Assembly: GCA_903872345.1 (NCBI GenBank)
Contig: CAIQKM010000204.1
Coordinates: 1-49,228, forward strand
DNA from: an uncultured Verrucomicrobia subdivision 3 bacterium
GTDB lineage: Bacteria > Verrucomicrobiota > Verrucomicrobiia > Limisphaerales > UBA11358
Length of the DNA: 49,228 bases
Reading direction: 5' to 3'
Positions 16,717 through 23,028 of the stretch are shown one piece after another (position 1 is the stretch's first letter; each line of letters begins with the position of its first letter). A model generated the notes under the pieces. It did no database searches. It was not told the origin of the DNA and saw only the letters and a program-made list of their open reading frames with translations. The position numbers and the translations under genes were made by a program.

Positions 16717-16779
16717 AAGGGGAAATGTTAGCGCGGAAAACCGGCCAATCAAACTAATTGTCTGGTCCGCCGGAGAAGC

Positions 16780-16810
16780 AAAAAGCCGCGTGACCGGGGT
16801 CACGCGGCTT
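16780..16810 (-). terminator. Rho-independent terminator of the glutaredoxin gene
   Basis: On the minus strand, AAGCCGCGTGACC CC GGTCACGCGGCTT is a 13-bp stem followed at once by TTTTTGC. It lies 28 bp after the glutaredoxin stop and 64 bp before panC, so it separates the two transcription units. Confidence 0.85.
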
Positions 16811-16837
16811 GGAATCGCGGCCAAAGCCGCCAAAGAA

Positions 16838-17179
16838 TTACTTGCGCGTAAAATTCAGCGGGGAGAACTGCGGCATTTCGTGGGCGCAGGGCTGGTTGAT
16901 GGGCGCTTCGGGCACGCGGTCATTGGGCGTCACCACGTTGTTGGCGAGCATCCAGGCTTCGACTTCCTCGCCGCTGATGTCGGGCAGCATATGGCCGTTG
17001 ATTTCCACGCAGGGGCTGAGCATCTGGCCGGTCTTCTCGATCATTTCCTGGCGTTGCAGGGGATCGTTAATGATGTCGCGGTCTTCAAAAGGCAGGTCAT
17101 ATTTGCGCAGCACGGCGCGCACGCCCTGGCTCCAGCCGCAGGTCGGTTTCAGATAGGCAACGATTTTCGGTTTGCTCAT
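16838..17179 (-). CDS. Glutaredoxin family protein (CGWS active site)
   Basis: A 113-residue thioredoxin-fold protein. The redox site C14-G-W-S17 follows strand KIVAYLKPTC. SPCVEINGHMLPDISGEEVE supplies the cis-Pro and glutathione-binding region. The second cysteine of the CxxC motif is replaced by Ser, so a one-cysteine (monothiol) mechanism is expected. The C-terminal 25 residues (APINQPCAHEMPQFSPLNF) extend beyond the usual domain and carry a further Cys. It is transcribed alone, divergent from the MazF-type pair, and ends at a strong terminator. Confidence 0.85.
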   Translation of the reverse strand: MSKPKIVAYLKPTCGWSQGVRAVLRKYDLPFEDRDIINDPLQRQEMIEKTGQMLSPCVEINGHMLPDISGEEVEAWMLANNVVTPNDRVPEAPINQPCAHEMPQFSPLNFTRK

Positions 17180-17229
17180 AGGTTAGTAAATTTTGTTTTT
17201 ACGATAACCATATATTGCCATAACCCGCC

Positions 17230-17286
17230 CCCGGGGGCAAATTTTTTAGCCGGGGTGATTTGCCACTTGATAAATACCCGGGGGCA
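17230..17286. promoter_or_regulatory. Direct-repeat candidate operator of the toxin-antitoxin pair
   Basis: Two perfect copies of CCCGGGGGCA (17230-17239 and 17277-17286) lie in the divergent promoter region between the glutaredoxin gene and the antitoxin start at 17301, 47 bp apart centre to centre. Antitoxins often bind repeats in their own promoter. This is a candidate site only. Confidence 0.35.
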
Positions 17287-17300
17287 TTTAAGTTGTAAAC

Positions 17301-17501
17301 ATGCGGACATTCAACGCCCATTATGACGGACGTTTTATCGTGCTGGATGAACCGGCGCGGATTAAAACCAACGCCAAGGTCAAGGTGATCGCGCCGGACA
17401 CGGAGGATGGTGATCTGGCGGATGGCTGTGCGCGCCTGTCCGAACCCACCTTCCAAAAAATCTGGGACAATCCGCTCGATGCCGACTACGACCAACTTTA
17501 A
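17301..17501 (+). CDS. Antitoxin-like small protein of a MazF-type pair
   Basis: A 66-residue acidic protein. It starts MRTFNAHYDGRFIVLDEPAR, resembling the short beta-rich N-terminus of many antitoxins (FxAxYDGxxxxLDEPxxL). Its helical acidic tail ends PLDADYDQL. Its end overlaps the start of the MazF-like gene by 23 bp, the usual arrangement for antitoxin then toxin. No DNA-binding motif is obvious beyond the N-terminal strand region, so the assignment rests mainly on layout. Confidence 0.75.
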   Translation: MRTFNAHYDGRFIVLDEPARIKTNAKVKVIAPDTEDGDLADGCARLSEPTFQKIWDNPLDADYDQL

Positions 17502-17817
17502 AAGGGGAACGGTAGTGCTCCTTCCTTTTCCTTTTTCAGACCAATCTTCCACCAAAGTCCGGCCGGCGGTTGTCGTCAGCCCGGATTATCCGTCGGATGA
17601 TTTGCTCGTAGTAGCTGTGACTTCCGTGGGAGAGGCGTTGCGGCCGGGCGAATTTGCCCTCGATTTTTGGCGTGAGGCTGGGCTAATCCATCCTTCCTTT
17701 GCCAAACGTGCCGTCACATCGGTTTCGCGTGATCTGGTGAAAAAGCAGCTTGGCCGGTTGCAAGCAGATGACCTCGCGAAGCTCGATGCCTCACTTGGTT
17801 TCTGGTTTGGACTGTGA
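17479..17817 (+). CDS. MazF/PemK-type endoribonuclease toxin
   Basis: A 112-residue toxin expected to cut RNA and halt translation when free of its antitoxin. The pattern FKRGTVVLLPFPFSDQSSTK, VRPAVVVSPDY, DLLVVAVTS, a helix after LDFWREAGL, and the late TSVSRDLVKKQLGRL is that of the MazF/PemK fold (G.V....pF.d......RP.vVvs). The start at 17479 lies inside the antitoxin gene; an upstream ATG at 17407 in the same frame would run through antitoxin codons and is unlikely. The next gene, tgt, points the other way. Confidence 0.85.
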   Translation: MPTTTNFKRGTVVLLPFPFSDQSSTKVRPAVVVSPDYPSDDLLVVAVTSVGEALRPGEFALDFWREAGLIHPSFAKRAVTSVSRDLVKKQLGRLQADDLAKLDASLGFWFGL

Positions 17818-17839
17818 AGGGAAAATCCCCCCGTAGGAT

Positions 17840-18982
17840 TTAGGCTTTAACTTCCTTGTTCCGTTGCGCCATCACCTTTTGCGACGGCTTAAAGTTGGCG
17901 ATGAACTCGCGGTAATAGTCCCCAAACGTGCCGGCGGCCAGGTGCCGTCGCGCATCGGCCATCACCTTTACGAACATGTGGGTGTTGTGCACGCTTAACA
18001 TGCGCAGGCCGAGGATTTCATTCACGTTCAGCAGATGCCGCAGATAGGCCCGCGTGAAATGGGTGCAGGCATAGCAGGTGCAGCCTTCTTCCACGGGCCG
18101 GAAATCCGCCTTGAACTGGCCGCCCTTGATGCCGATGGCCCCGAACTTGGTGTAAGCGGTGCCGTTGCGGGCCACGCGCGTTGGGAGCACGCAGTCGAAC
18201 ATGTCCACGCCGCGCGCCACGAGTTCCAGCATTTGCGCCGGGGTGCCGAGGCCCATGGCGTAGCGCGCCTTGTTCGCGGGCAGATGCGGCACGCTGTATT
18301 CGATGGCCTGGAGCATTTCCGGCTCGGGTTCGCCCACGCTCACGCCGCCGATGGCGTAGCCGTCGAAATCCAGCGGCACGAGCGCCTTGGCGCATTCCTC
18401 GCGCAGCGCGGCGTTGTTGCCGCCCTGCACAATGCCGAACACTTTCTGCCCCTCGGCGCGCGGCTGCACGCGACATTCATGCGCCCAGCGGATGGTGCGT
18501 TCCACGGCCTGGCGCTGCTCGCGCGCGGGGGCGTCGTGCGGCGGACATTCATCGAACACCATGGCAATATCGGATCCCAGCACGCGCTGGATTTCCATGG
18601 ATTCCTTGGGCCCGATGAAGAGCATGGAGCCATCCAGATGCGAACGGAACTCGACCCCGTGCGCCTTGATCTTGCGAATCTTTGCGAGGCTGAAGACTTG
18701 GAAACCGCCGCTGTCCGTGAGAATCGGCAACTGCCAGTTCATGAACTGGTGCAGGCCGCCGGCGGCGCGGATGATGTCCAGGCCGGGCCGGATGTTCAAA
18801 TGGTAGGTGTTGCCGAGAATGATCTGCGTGCCGCATTCCAGCAGTTCGCGCGGGTCCATCGCCTTCACGCTGGCCTGGGTGCCGACCGGCATGTACACGG
18901 GCGTATCCACCACGCCATGCGCGGTGGTCAACCGCCCGAGGCGCGCCTGGGTGGTGGTATCGGTTTTGAGCAATTCGTACAT
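17840..18982 (-). CDS. tgt: tRNA-guanine transglycosylase
   Basis: It exchanges guanine-34 of GUN-anticodon tRNAs for the queuosine precursor. The 380 residues show TPVYMPVGTQASVKAMDPRE near the start, ILGNTYHL (55-62), the substrate-base motif TDSGGFQVFSL (89-99), RTIRWAHECR, FGIVQGGN, AIGGVSVGEPE, KARYAMGLGTPAQML and the zinc site CTCYACTHFTRAYLRHLLN. All landmarks of bacterial Tgt are present and the length is normal. It is not next to queA, yajC or secD here. It stands alone on the minus strand, with the MazF pair downstream and an unknown secreted protein upstream. Confidence 0.97.
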   Translation of the reverse strand: MYELLKTDTTTQARLGRLTTAHGVVDTPVYMPVGTQASVKAMDPRELLECGTQIILGNTYHLNIRPGLDIIRAAGGLHQFMNWQLPILTDSGGFQVFSLAKIRKIKAHGVEFRSHLDGSMLFIGPKESMEIQRVLGSDIAMVFDECPPHDAPAREQRQAVERTIRWAHECRVQPRAEGQKVFGIVQGGNNAALREECAKALVPLDFDGYAIGGVSVGEPEPEMLQAIEYSVPHLPANKARYAMGLGTPAQMLELVARGVDMFDCVLPTRVARNGTAYTKFGAIGIKGGQFKADFRPVEEGCTCYACTHFTRAYLRHLLNVNEILGLRMLSVHNTHMFVKVMADARRHLAAGTFGDYYREFIANFKPSQKVMAQRNKEVKA

Positions 18983-19098
18983 TCGGCGGGATTATAAGGG
19001 GAACCGGGGTGATTGGAGATGAAAAAATTTGCCGAAAAATGAAACCGCCCGCGCCGGATTGGCCGGATACGAAAACGTCAGCCCGCCGGTTCAGCGGT

Positions 19099-19758
19099 TC
19101 AGCGGGTGTAGAGCTTCACATTGCGGAAATAAGCTTCCATCTCGCGGCTCATCCCTTCCTGACCATAGACACCGCATTTGAAATACCAGGACTTGCCGCC
19201 ATTGTCCGCAACGGTCATGACCAGTTTGTAGTCGATGAATATCCGGATGGCATGGGTGGCGACATCGTGGGTGACATTGAGGTGAAGCCATTTGCCGCAG
19301 ATGTCCGGCCGGAGGACGGAATCGTTGTAATACTTGAGTTGGCCGTCGTAAACGCGGATTTGCAGGGAGGTGGAATGGCCGCGCAAGGAACCGCCGAAGA
19401 CCTGCACGAGGCTGACGTTGCTGGTGCCGGGCGGAATCATCATGTCCGCCTCGAACTGGTGCTGGCCGGAAGTGTAGTCGCCCTCCACGCGCATTTCGGT
19501 GCGGGGCAGCGTGTGGCTGATTTGGGCATGGGGCAGATCATTGCTGAACACCCAGAAATGATGCGTGTCATTGGTGGCAACGAAGGCATAGCGATCCGCC
19601 TGCCGGAGGTTATAGGGAAATTGAATGGAATAATGCAACGGCTGGAGCGTCCAGCCGGCGGTGGGATCGTTGGTGCCGGCGGCTTCCGCCGCCCAAGCCA
19701 ATGGCACGAGGCCGGTGAACATCAGGCCGACAAAAATGGTCTTAAAGCGATGGAACAT
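19099..19758 (-). CDS. Secreted alginate-lyase-2 / citrate-binding-like protein
   Basis: A 219-residue protein with a signal peptide (MFHRFKTIFVGLMFTGLVP, then LAWA). The rest resembles the concanavalin-like fold of Pfam Alginate_lyase2: FEADMMIPPGTSNVSLVQVF near 90, then TSLQIRVYDGQLKYYNDSV, GKWLHLNVTHDVATHAIRIF and the closing WYFKCGVYGQEG. Plant citrate-binding proteins and family-7 lyases share this order. I do not see enough of the catalytic residues to say it cleaves polysaccharide; it may only bind it. The ATG at 19758 is chosen for the signal peptide; the frame is open further without conserved content. Expected location is the periplasm or cell surface. Confidence 0.7.
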   Translation of the reverse strand: MFHRFKTIFVGLMFTGLVPLAWAAEAAGTNDPTAGWTLQPLHYSIQFPYNLRQADRYAFVATNDTHHFWVFSNDLPHAQISHTLPRTEMRVEGDYTSGQHQFEADMMIPPGTSNVSLVQVFGGSLRGHSTSLQIRVYDGQLKYYNDSVLRPDICGKWLHLNVTHDVATHAIRIFIDYKLVMTVADNGGKSWYFKCGVYGQEGMSREMEAYFRNVKLYTR

Positions 19759-19891
19759 GCGGCGATTATGCCACAGGGGAAAGCGGCCGTAAGGTGGACG
19801 TTTGTTCAGGTTGGGCAGCGAGGCAGCCAAACAGCGGAAGTGAATGTTTTCACCAAGGCCGCAACTGATTAGGCCCATTTGCTCAGGATAA

Positions 19892-20365
19892 TCAACCGAG
19901 GGAAGAACTTTTCAAAGCCAAATTTTCAGCGGCTGTCAGTGGCGGCCACACTTTCAATTTTTGCGTGGCCGCCAATGTGCGTTGAAAACTGTTCGTGTCG
20001 AACGAGACAAAGGTTTTAAAACCGCCGGTGACGGCAGTGGCGACATGCAGAGCATCCAAAGAGCGCAGCTTTTTCCAGCGCGGACAATAATGGATCAGCA
20101 GTCCGGCAGCGCGCCGGGCTGCCAGATCCGCCTCCAGTTCCAAGGGGTAAAGCTTTTTTCCGCCCGCCAGATCCAGCTTGACCCAATCCCAAAGTTTTTC
20201 GGCGTTTTCGGGATGGCTGGTCCAGAAGGATTTGGCCAGTTCAGGCCAATGTAAAAATCCCAGCGGCAAACGCGGCTGGTTGGCTTCGATAAATTGCCGG
20301 GCCTCCGCCGTATCGGCATCCATACCATAGGCCGAAGCGATGAAACTGGTGTCCGCGTAAATCAT
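19892..20365 (-). CDS. PIN-domain toxin (VapC-like)
   Basis: A 157-residue PIN-domain ribonuclease. The acidic active-site pattern is visible: D5 in IYADTSFIA, the Glu of HWPELAKSF, the Asp of LRSLDALHVATA and the Asp of FVSFDTNSF. The toxin would cleave RNA in a metal-dependent way and be held in check by the protein encoded just before it. The start codon overlaps the antitoxin stop by 4 bp. The C-terminal tail after QKLKVWPPL is slightly longer than usual. Confidence 0.85.
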   Translation of the reverse strand: MIYADTSFIASAYGMDADTAEARQFIEANQPRLPLGFLHWPELAKSFWTSHPENAEKLWDWVKLDLAGGKKLYPLELEADLAARRAAGLLIHYCPRWKKLRSLDALHVATAVTGGFKTFVSFDTNSFQRTLAATQKLKVWPPLTAAENLALKSSSLG

Positions 20366-20592
20366 CGCTCCCAGGATTCATTCCGCAGTTCGGCCAGCGT
20401 TTTGCGCGCCGGCTTCAATTTCAAAGCCTTTAACTGATTCCAGTGAGTATCCCAGGTTTCCGGCACCGGTGCCGCCGCCGCTTCGACGACCATTTTTTGT
20501 AAATAGGAATAAGGGGTCTCTCCCCGATCTCGGGCGGCCTTTTCAAAACGCCGGGCGGTCTGGTCGTCAACACGGGTTTGCAGCAGTGTCAT
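20362..20592 (-). CDS. Antitoxin of the VapC-like pair
   Basis: A 76-residue protein whose N-terminal TLLQTRVDDQTARRFEKAAR followed by GETPYSYLQKMVVEAA fits a ribbon-helix-helix DNA-binding antitoxin. The C-terminal part, rich in Lys and Trp and ending LRNESWER, would wrap the toxin. It overlaps the toxin gene by 4 bp (ATGA-type coupling). It sits downstream of the thioesterase gene, 44 bp away. Confidence 0.78.
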   Translation of the reverse strand: MTLLQTRVDDQTARRFEKAARDRGETPYSYLQKMVVEAAAAPVPETWDTHWNQLKALKLKPARKTLAELRNESWER

Positions 20593-20636
20593 ACACTTAA
20601 CTGTAATCTTTGGCTTGGAATTGTCAAACTGCCGGT

Positions 20637-21032
20637 TTACCCCGCCTTGCTCCGCACCCGCCGGCTGAAACTTTCCGTGCGGATCACCGCGCGCTTGTGC
20701 AGGCCGCGGATGACGACTTCATGCTTGTCGCGGGCCTCAATCTGAAAGGTGACCTGGCGGTCTGCCACGGCAATCACCCGCGCGGTGCAATGGATGGTAT
20801 CGCCAATGGGCGTGGGCGCGAGATGACGAATATCAATTTCCATGCCCACGGAACGTTCATCGGCGTCGAGATGCGGATCCAGCGTCAGGCGGGCGGTGCG
20901 TTCCAGAAAGCCGATCAGGTTGGGCGTGGAGACGACGGCGGGCATGCCGTTGCCGGCAAATTCCACCGCGTGTTTGGACTCCGTGGGAATGGCCAATTCA
21001 AAGGTCTCGCCGATTTTGGGGCGCGATTTCAA
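20637..21032 (-). CDS. Hotdog-fold thioesterase, FlK-like
   Basis: A 131-residue acyl-CoA thioesterase-type protein. Thr36 (in VVSTPNLIG), Glu44 (in FLERTARL) and His70 (in DIRHLAPTP) have exactly the 8- and 26-residue spacing of the Thr-Glu-His triad of fluoroacetyl-CoA thioesterase FlK. Chain length also fits. Most relatives are general small acyl-CoA thioesterases, so a fluoroacetate role should not be assumed. The start overlaps the end of the small upstream gene by 4 bp (ATGA), suggesting translational coupling. Confidence 0.82.
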   Translation of the reverse strand: MKSRPKIGETFELAIPTESKHAVEFAGNGMPAVVSTPNLIGFLERTARLTLDPHLDADERSVGMEIDIRHLAPTPIGDTIHCTARVIAVADRQVTFQIEARDKHEVVIRGLHKRAVIRTESFSRRVRSKAG

Positions 21033-21232
21033 AATTTCAGACGGCGGTCAGATTCGGAAAGGGAGATGGCGGCGGCCTCCGGCTGCGCCGGGACTTCGGT
21101 CAGCTTGCGACGATAATCCAGCCGGAAAGCCACTTCGCGCTGATCCGCCAGGGAAACCAAAAAAGTCATTACCTGCCGCTGGGTTCCGGGATCCAGCGCG
21201 GATAGTTCCCGTTTGAGAACTTCGATACTCAT
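21029..21232 (-). CDS. Small protein of unknown function, possible orphan antitoxin
   Basis: A 67-residue protein starting MSIEVLKRELSALDPGTQRQ, with a helix VMTFLVSLADQR and a charged tail ending ESDRRLKF. The 'helix, LxxxxRxxxxxFL, acidic tail' design is seen in many small antitoxin-like proteins of planctomycetes and verrucomicrobia, but no toxin is adjacent; the coupled partner is the thioesterase. The ATG at 21232 is preferred; the frame is open to 21283. I assign no function. Confidence 0.6.
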   Translation of the reverse strand: MSIEVLKRELSALDPGTQRQVMTFLVSLADQREVAFRLDYRRKLTEVPAQPEAAAISLSESDRRLKF

Positions 21233-21361
21233 AGGCCCTGATAGTACCACCGCCGTCAAACCACTTTCAAGCCGAACTTCCATTCCCAGTACATTAACAG
21301 TACCAATTCAATGGCTTACATTTGTTTATAACCACCACCCGGCAGCCGGCAAAATCAGCCG

Positions 21362-21408
21362 CCATAATCAAACAACCCCGGGCGATGCGCGAGGCACCAC
21401 CCGGGGTT
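21362..21408 (-). terminator. Probable terminator of mdh
   Basis: On the minus strand AACCCCGGG...CCCGGGGTT forms a 9-bp GC-rich stem with a 17-base loop, followed by GTTTGATTAT. It begins 37 bp after the mdh stop codon. The T-run is interrupted, so strength is uncertain. Confidence 0.6.
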
Positions 21409-21444
21409 GGCGAACGGAATAACTGAGATATTCAGGCGGCGGGC

Positions 21445-22440
21445 TTATTTGCCCAGCAGGTCGGCCACGAGGGATTTTTCCTCCTTCAGCTCGGCCTCGG
21501 TCGCGGCGATCTTGGCCTTGCTGAAATCATTCAGCGGCACGCCCTGGACGATTTCAAAATCCTTGCCGTTGCTGCGGATGGGATAACTGAAGATCAGCCC
21601 CTTCTCGATGCCATAGCTGCCATCGGAATGGACGCCGACGCTGAACCAGTCGCCCGCCGGCGTGGGATGGGTGAGCTTATAGACGGTGTTCACGGCGGCG
21701 TTGGCGGCGCTGGCGGCGCTGCTCAAACCGCGGGCCTTGATGATGGCCGCGCCGCGCTGTTGCACGGTGGTGATGAAATCTTTTTCGAGCCATTCGCGAT
21801 GGCCGATCACATCCGGCACCGGGCGGCCCTGGATCTTGGTGTTGAAGAAATCGGGATACATCGTGGCGCTGTGATTGCCCCAGATGGCGAGGTTGGTCAC
21901 GGCGGTCACATCCACGCCGGCCTTCTGGGCGAGCTGCGATTTGGCGCGGTTCTCGTCCAGCGCGGTCATCGCGAAGAAACGGTTCTTGTCCACACCCGGC
22001 GCGTTGTTCGCGGCGATGAGGGCGTTCGTATTGCAGGGATTGCCGACCACCAGCACGCGGATGTCGCTGGCGGCGTTTTTGGCGATGGCGTTGCCCTGGC
22101 CGGTGAAAATCTTGCCGTTGATGCCGAGCAGATCCTTGCGTTCCATGCCGGCTTTGCGCGGCACGGCGCCCACGAGGAGCGCCCAGTTCACGCCGCGGAA
22201 ACCTTCATCCAAGTTGGAGGTGGGGACCAGGCCCTTGAGCAGCGGGAACGCGCAATCGTCCAATTCCATGCACACGCCGTGGAGGGCGGCCATGGCTTTT
22301 TCGTCGGGAATTTCGATGAGGTGCAGGATCACCGGCTGGTCGGGCCCGAAGGCCGCGCCCGAGGCGATGCGAAAGAGAAGGGAGTATCCAATCTGGCCGG
22401 CGGCGCCGGTGATGGCCACACGAATAGGAGTTTTGCTCAT
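21445..22440 (-). CDS. mdh: Malate dehydrogenase
   Basis: It interconverts malate and oxaloacetate with NAD in the TCA cycle. The 331 residues belong to the cytosolic-type (MDH type 2) group: TGAAGQIGYSLLFRIASG (11-28) is the nucleotide-binding loop, then ALLVGAVPRKAGMERKDLL, VVGNPCNTNALIAA, MTALDENRAKSQLA and NLAIWGNHSATMYPD with the catalytic His. Length and motifs are complete. It has its own promoter (22461-22490) and a hairpin downstream, so it appears monocistronic. It diverges from the cobalamin riboswitch operon. Confidence 0.97.
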   Translation of the reverse strand: MSKTPIRVAITGAAGQIGYSLLFRIASGAAFGPDQPVILHLIEIPDEKAMAALHGVCMELDDCAFPLLKGLVPTSNLDEGFRGVNWALLVGAVPRKAGMERKDLLGINGKIFTGQGNAIAKNAASDIRVLVVGNPCNTNALIAANNAPGVDKNRFFAMTALDENRAKSQLAQKAGVDVTAVTNLAIWGNHSATMYPDFFNTKIQGRPVPDVIGHREWLEKDFITTVQQRGAAIIKARGLSSAASAANAAVNTVYKLTHPTPAGDWFSVGVHSDGSYGIEKGLIFSYPIRSNGKDFEIVQGVPLNDFSKAKIAATEAELKEEKSLVADLLGK

Positions 22441-22460
22441 AATAGTAAATCTGTAGCAAC

Positions 22461-22490
22461 ATTATGCATAATACTGCCGGGATCGTGCAA
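22461..22490 (-). promoter_or_regulatory. Predicted mdh promoter
   Basis: On the minus strand TTGCAC, 18 bases, then CATAAT matches a sigma-70 promoter, giving an expected transcript start near 22454, about 14 bases before the ATG. The -10 region lies in the perfect palindrome ATTATGCATAAT (22461-22472). Confidence 0.5.
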
Positions 22491-22559
22491 GTTTAACCCG
22501 CCGGAAAAAATTTCGAAAAATTTTTCGCTTGGCAAACCGGAAATTCGGAGTAGAACTAG

Positions 22560-22745
22560 GGTGTTCTTTGAAAGCGTGGAAGCAATTCCACCTCATTGCG
22601 GCAGGGTGCAGGGAACCCGGTGTAAATCCGGGACGGTTGCGCCACTGTATCAGCTACAAGTCCCATTGCCACTGATGGTCAAACATCGGGAAGGCGGGAT
22701 AAGGCATGAAGCTGGAGTCAGGATATCTGTCCTGTCGCACTCGTC
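22560..22745 (+). ncRNA. Cobalamin (B12) riboswitch
   Basis: This leader holds the conserved cobalamin aptamer elements in order: GCAGGGAACCCGGTG (22608-22622), AAATCCGGGACGG, TTGCGCCACTGT (to 22648) and the B12 box GAGTCAGGATATCTGTCC (22715-22732). An upstream pairing region (GTGGAAGCAATTCCAC) and a peripheral stem lie between them. Such RNAs bind adenosyl- or methylcobalamin and turn off downstream expression. The first gene downstream is a secreted surface protein at 23029 on the same strand, so the riboswitch probably controls that operon. Confidence 0.93.
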
Positions 22746-22746
22746 T

Positions 22747-22870
22747 GTTCCGAACGTTTCGGAACACTTCTCCGCAAAGAGAAGGATGGAGCCAGCCCGC
22801 CGGACTGTTTTCTGGCGGGATACGTCGGATGCCTTCATTCCCCGTTTTGCCGGAGCTTGAAGGTTTTTTT
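22747..22870 (+). terminator. Riboswitch expression platform with candidate terminator
   Basis: Three hairpins follow the aptamer: GTTCCGAA CGT TTCGGAAC (22747-22765), CCCGCC...GGCGGG (22796-22819), and CCTTCA...TGAAGG (22832-22863) directly followed by TTTTTTT (22864-22870). The last looks like an intrinsic terminator 159 bp before the first start codon, which suggests B12-dependent transcription termination. The 6-bp stem with a long loop is weaker than typical. Confidence 0.45.
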
Positions 22871-23028
22871 GTTTCAAGGACGGGTGAAAAAATGGCGGGC
22901 GTCATACCCGCAGTTTTTCCGGCCCGCACTTCATTCGCAAATTCTTTCAGCTTCGCGCTGGTCTCTCAATCGCAAGCTGTTCCGTGCCGTTAAGCATCGG
23001 TGCCCGGAACCCAAATGAAAGATCAGCC

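Noticed and set aside
18035..18997. 320-aa plus-strand ORF opposite tgt
   Set aside because: All Tgt motifs are on the minus strand; the plus frame is His/Arg/Ala-rich shadow sequence.
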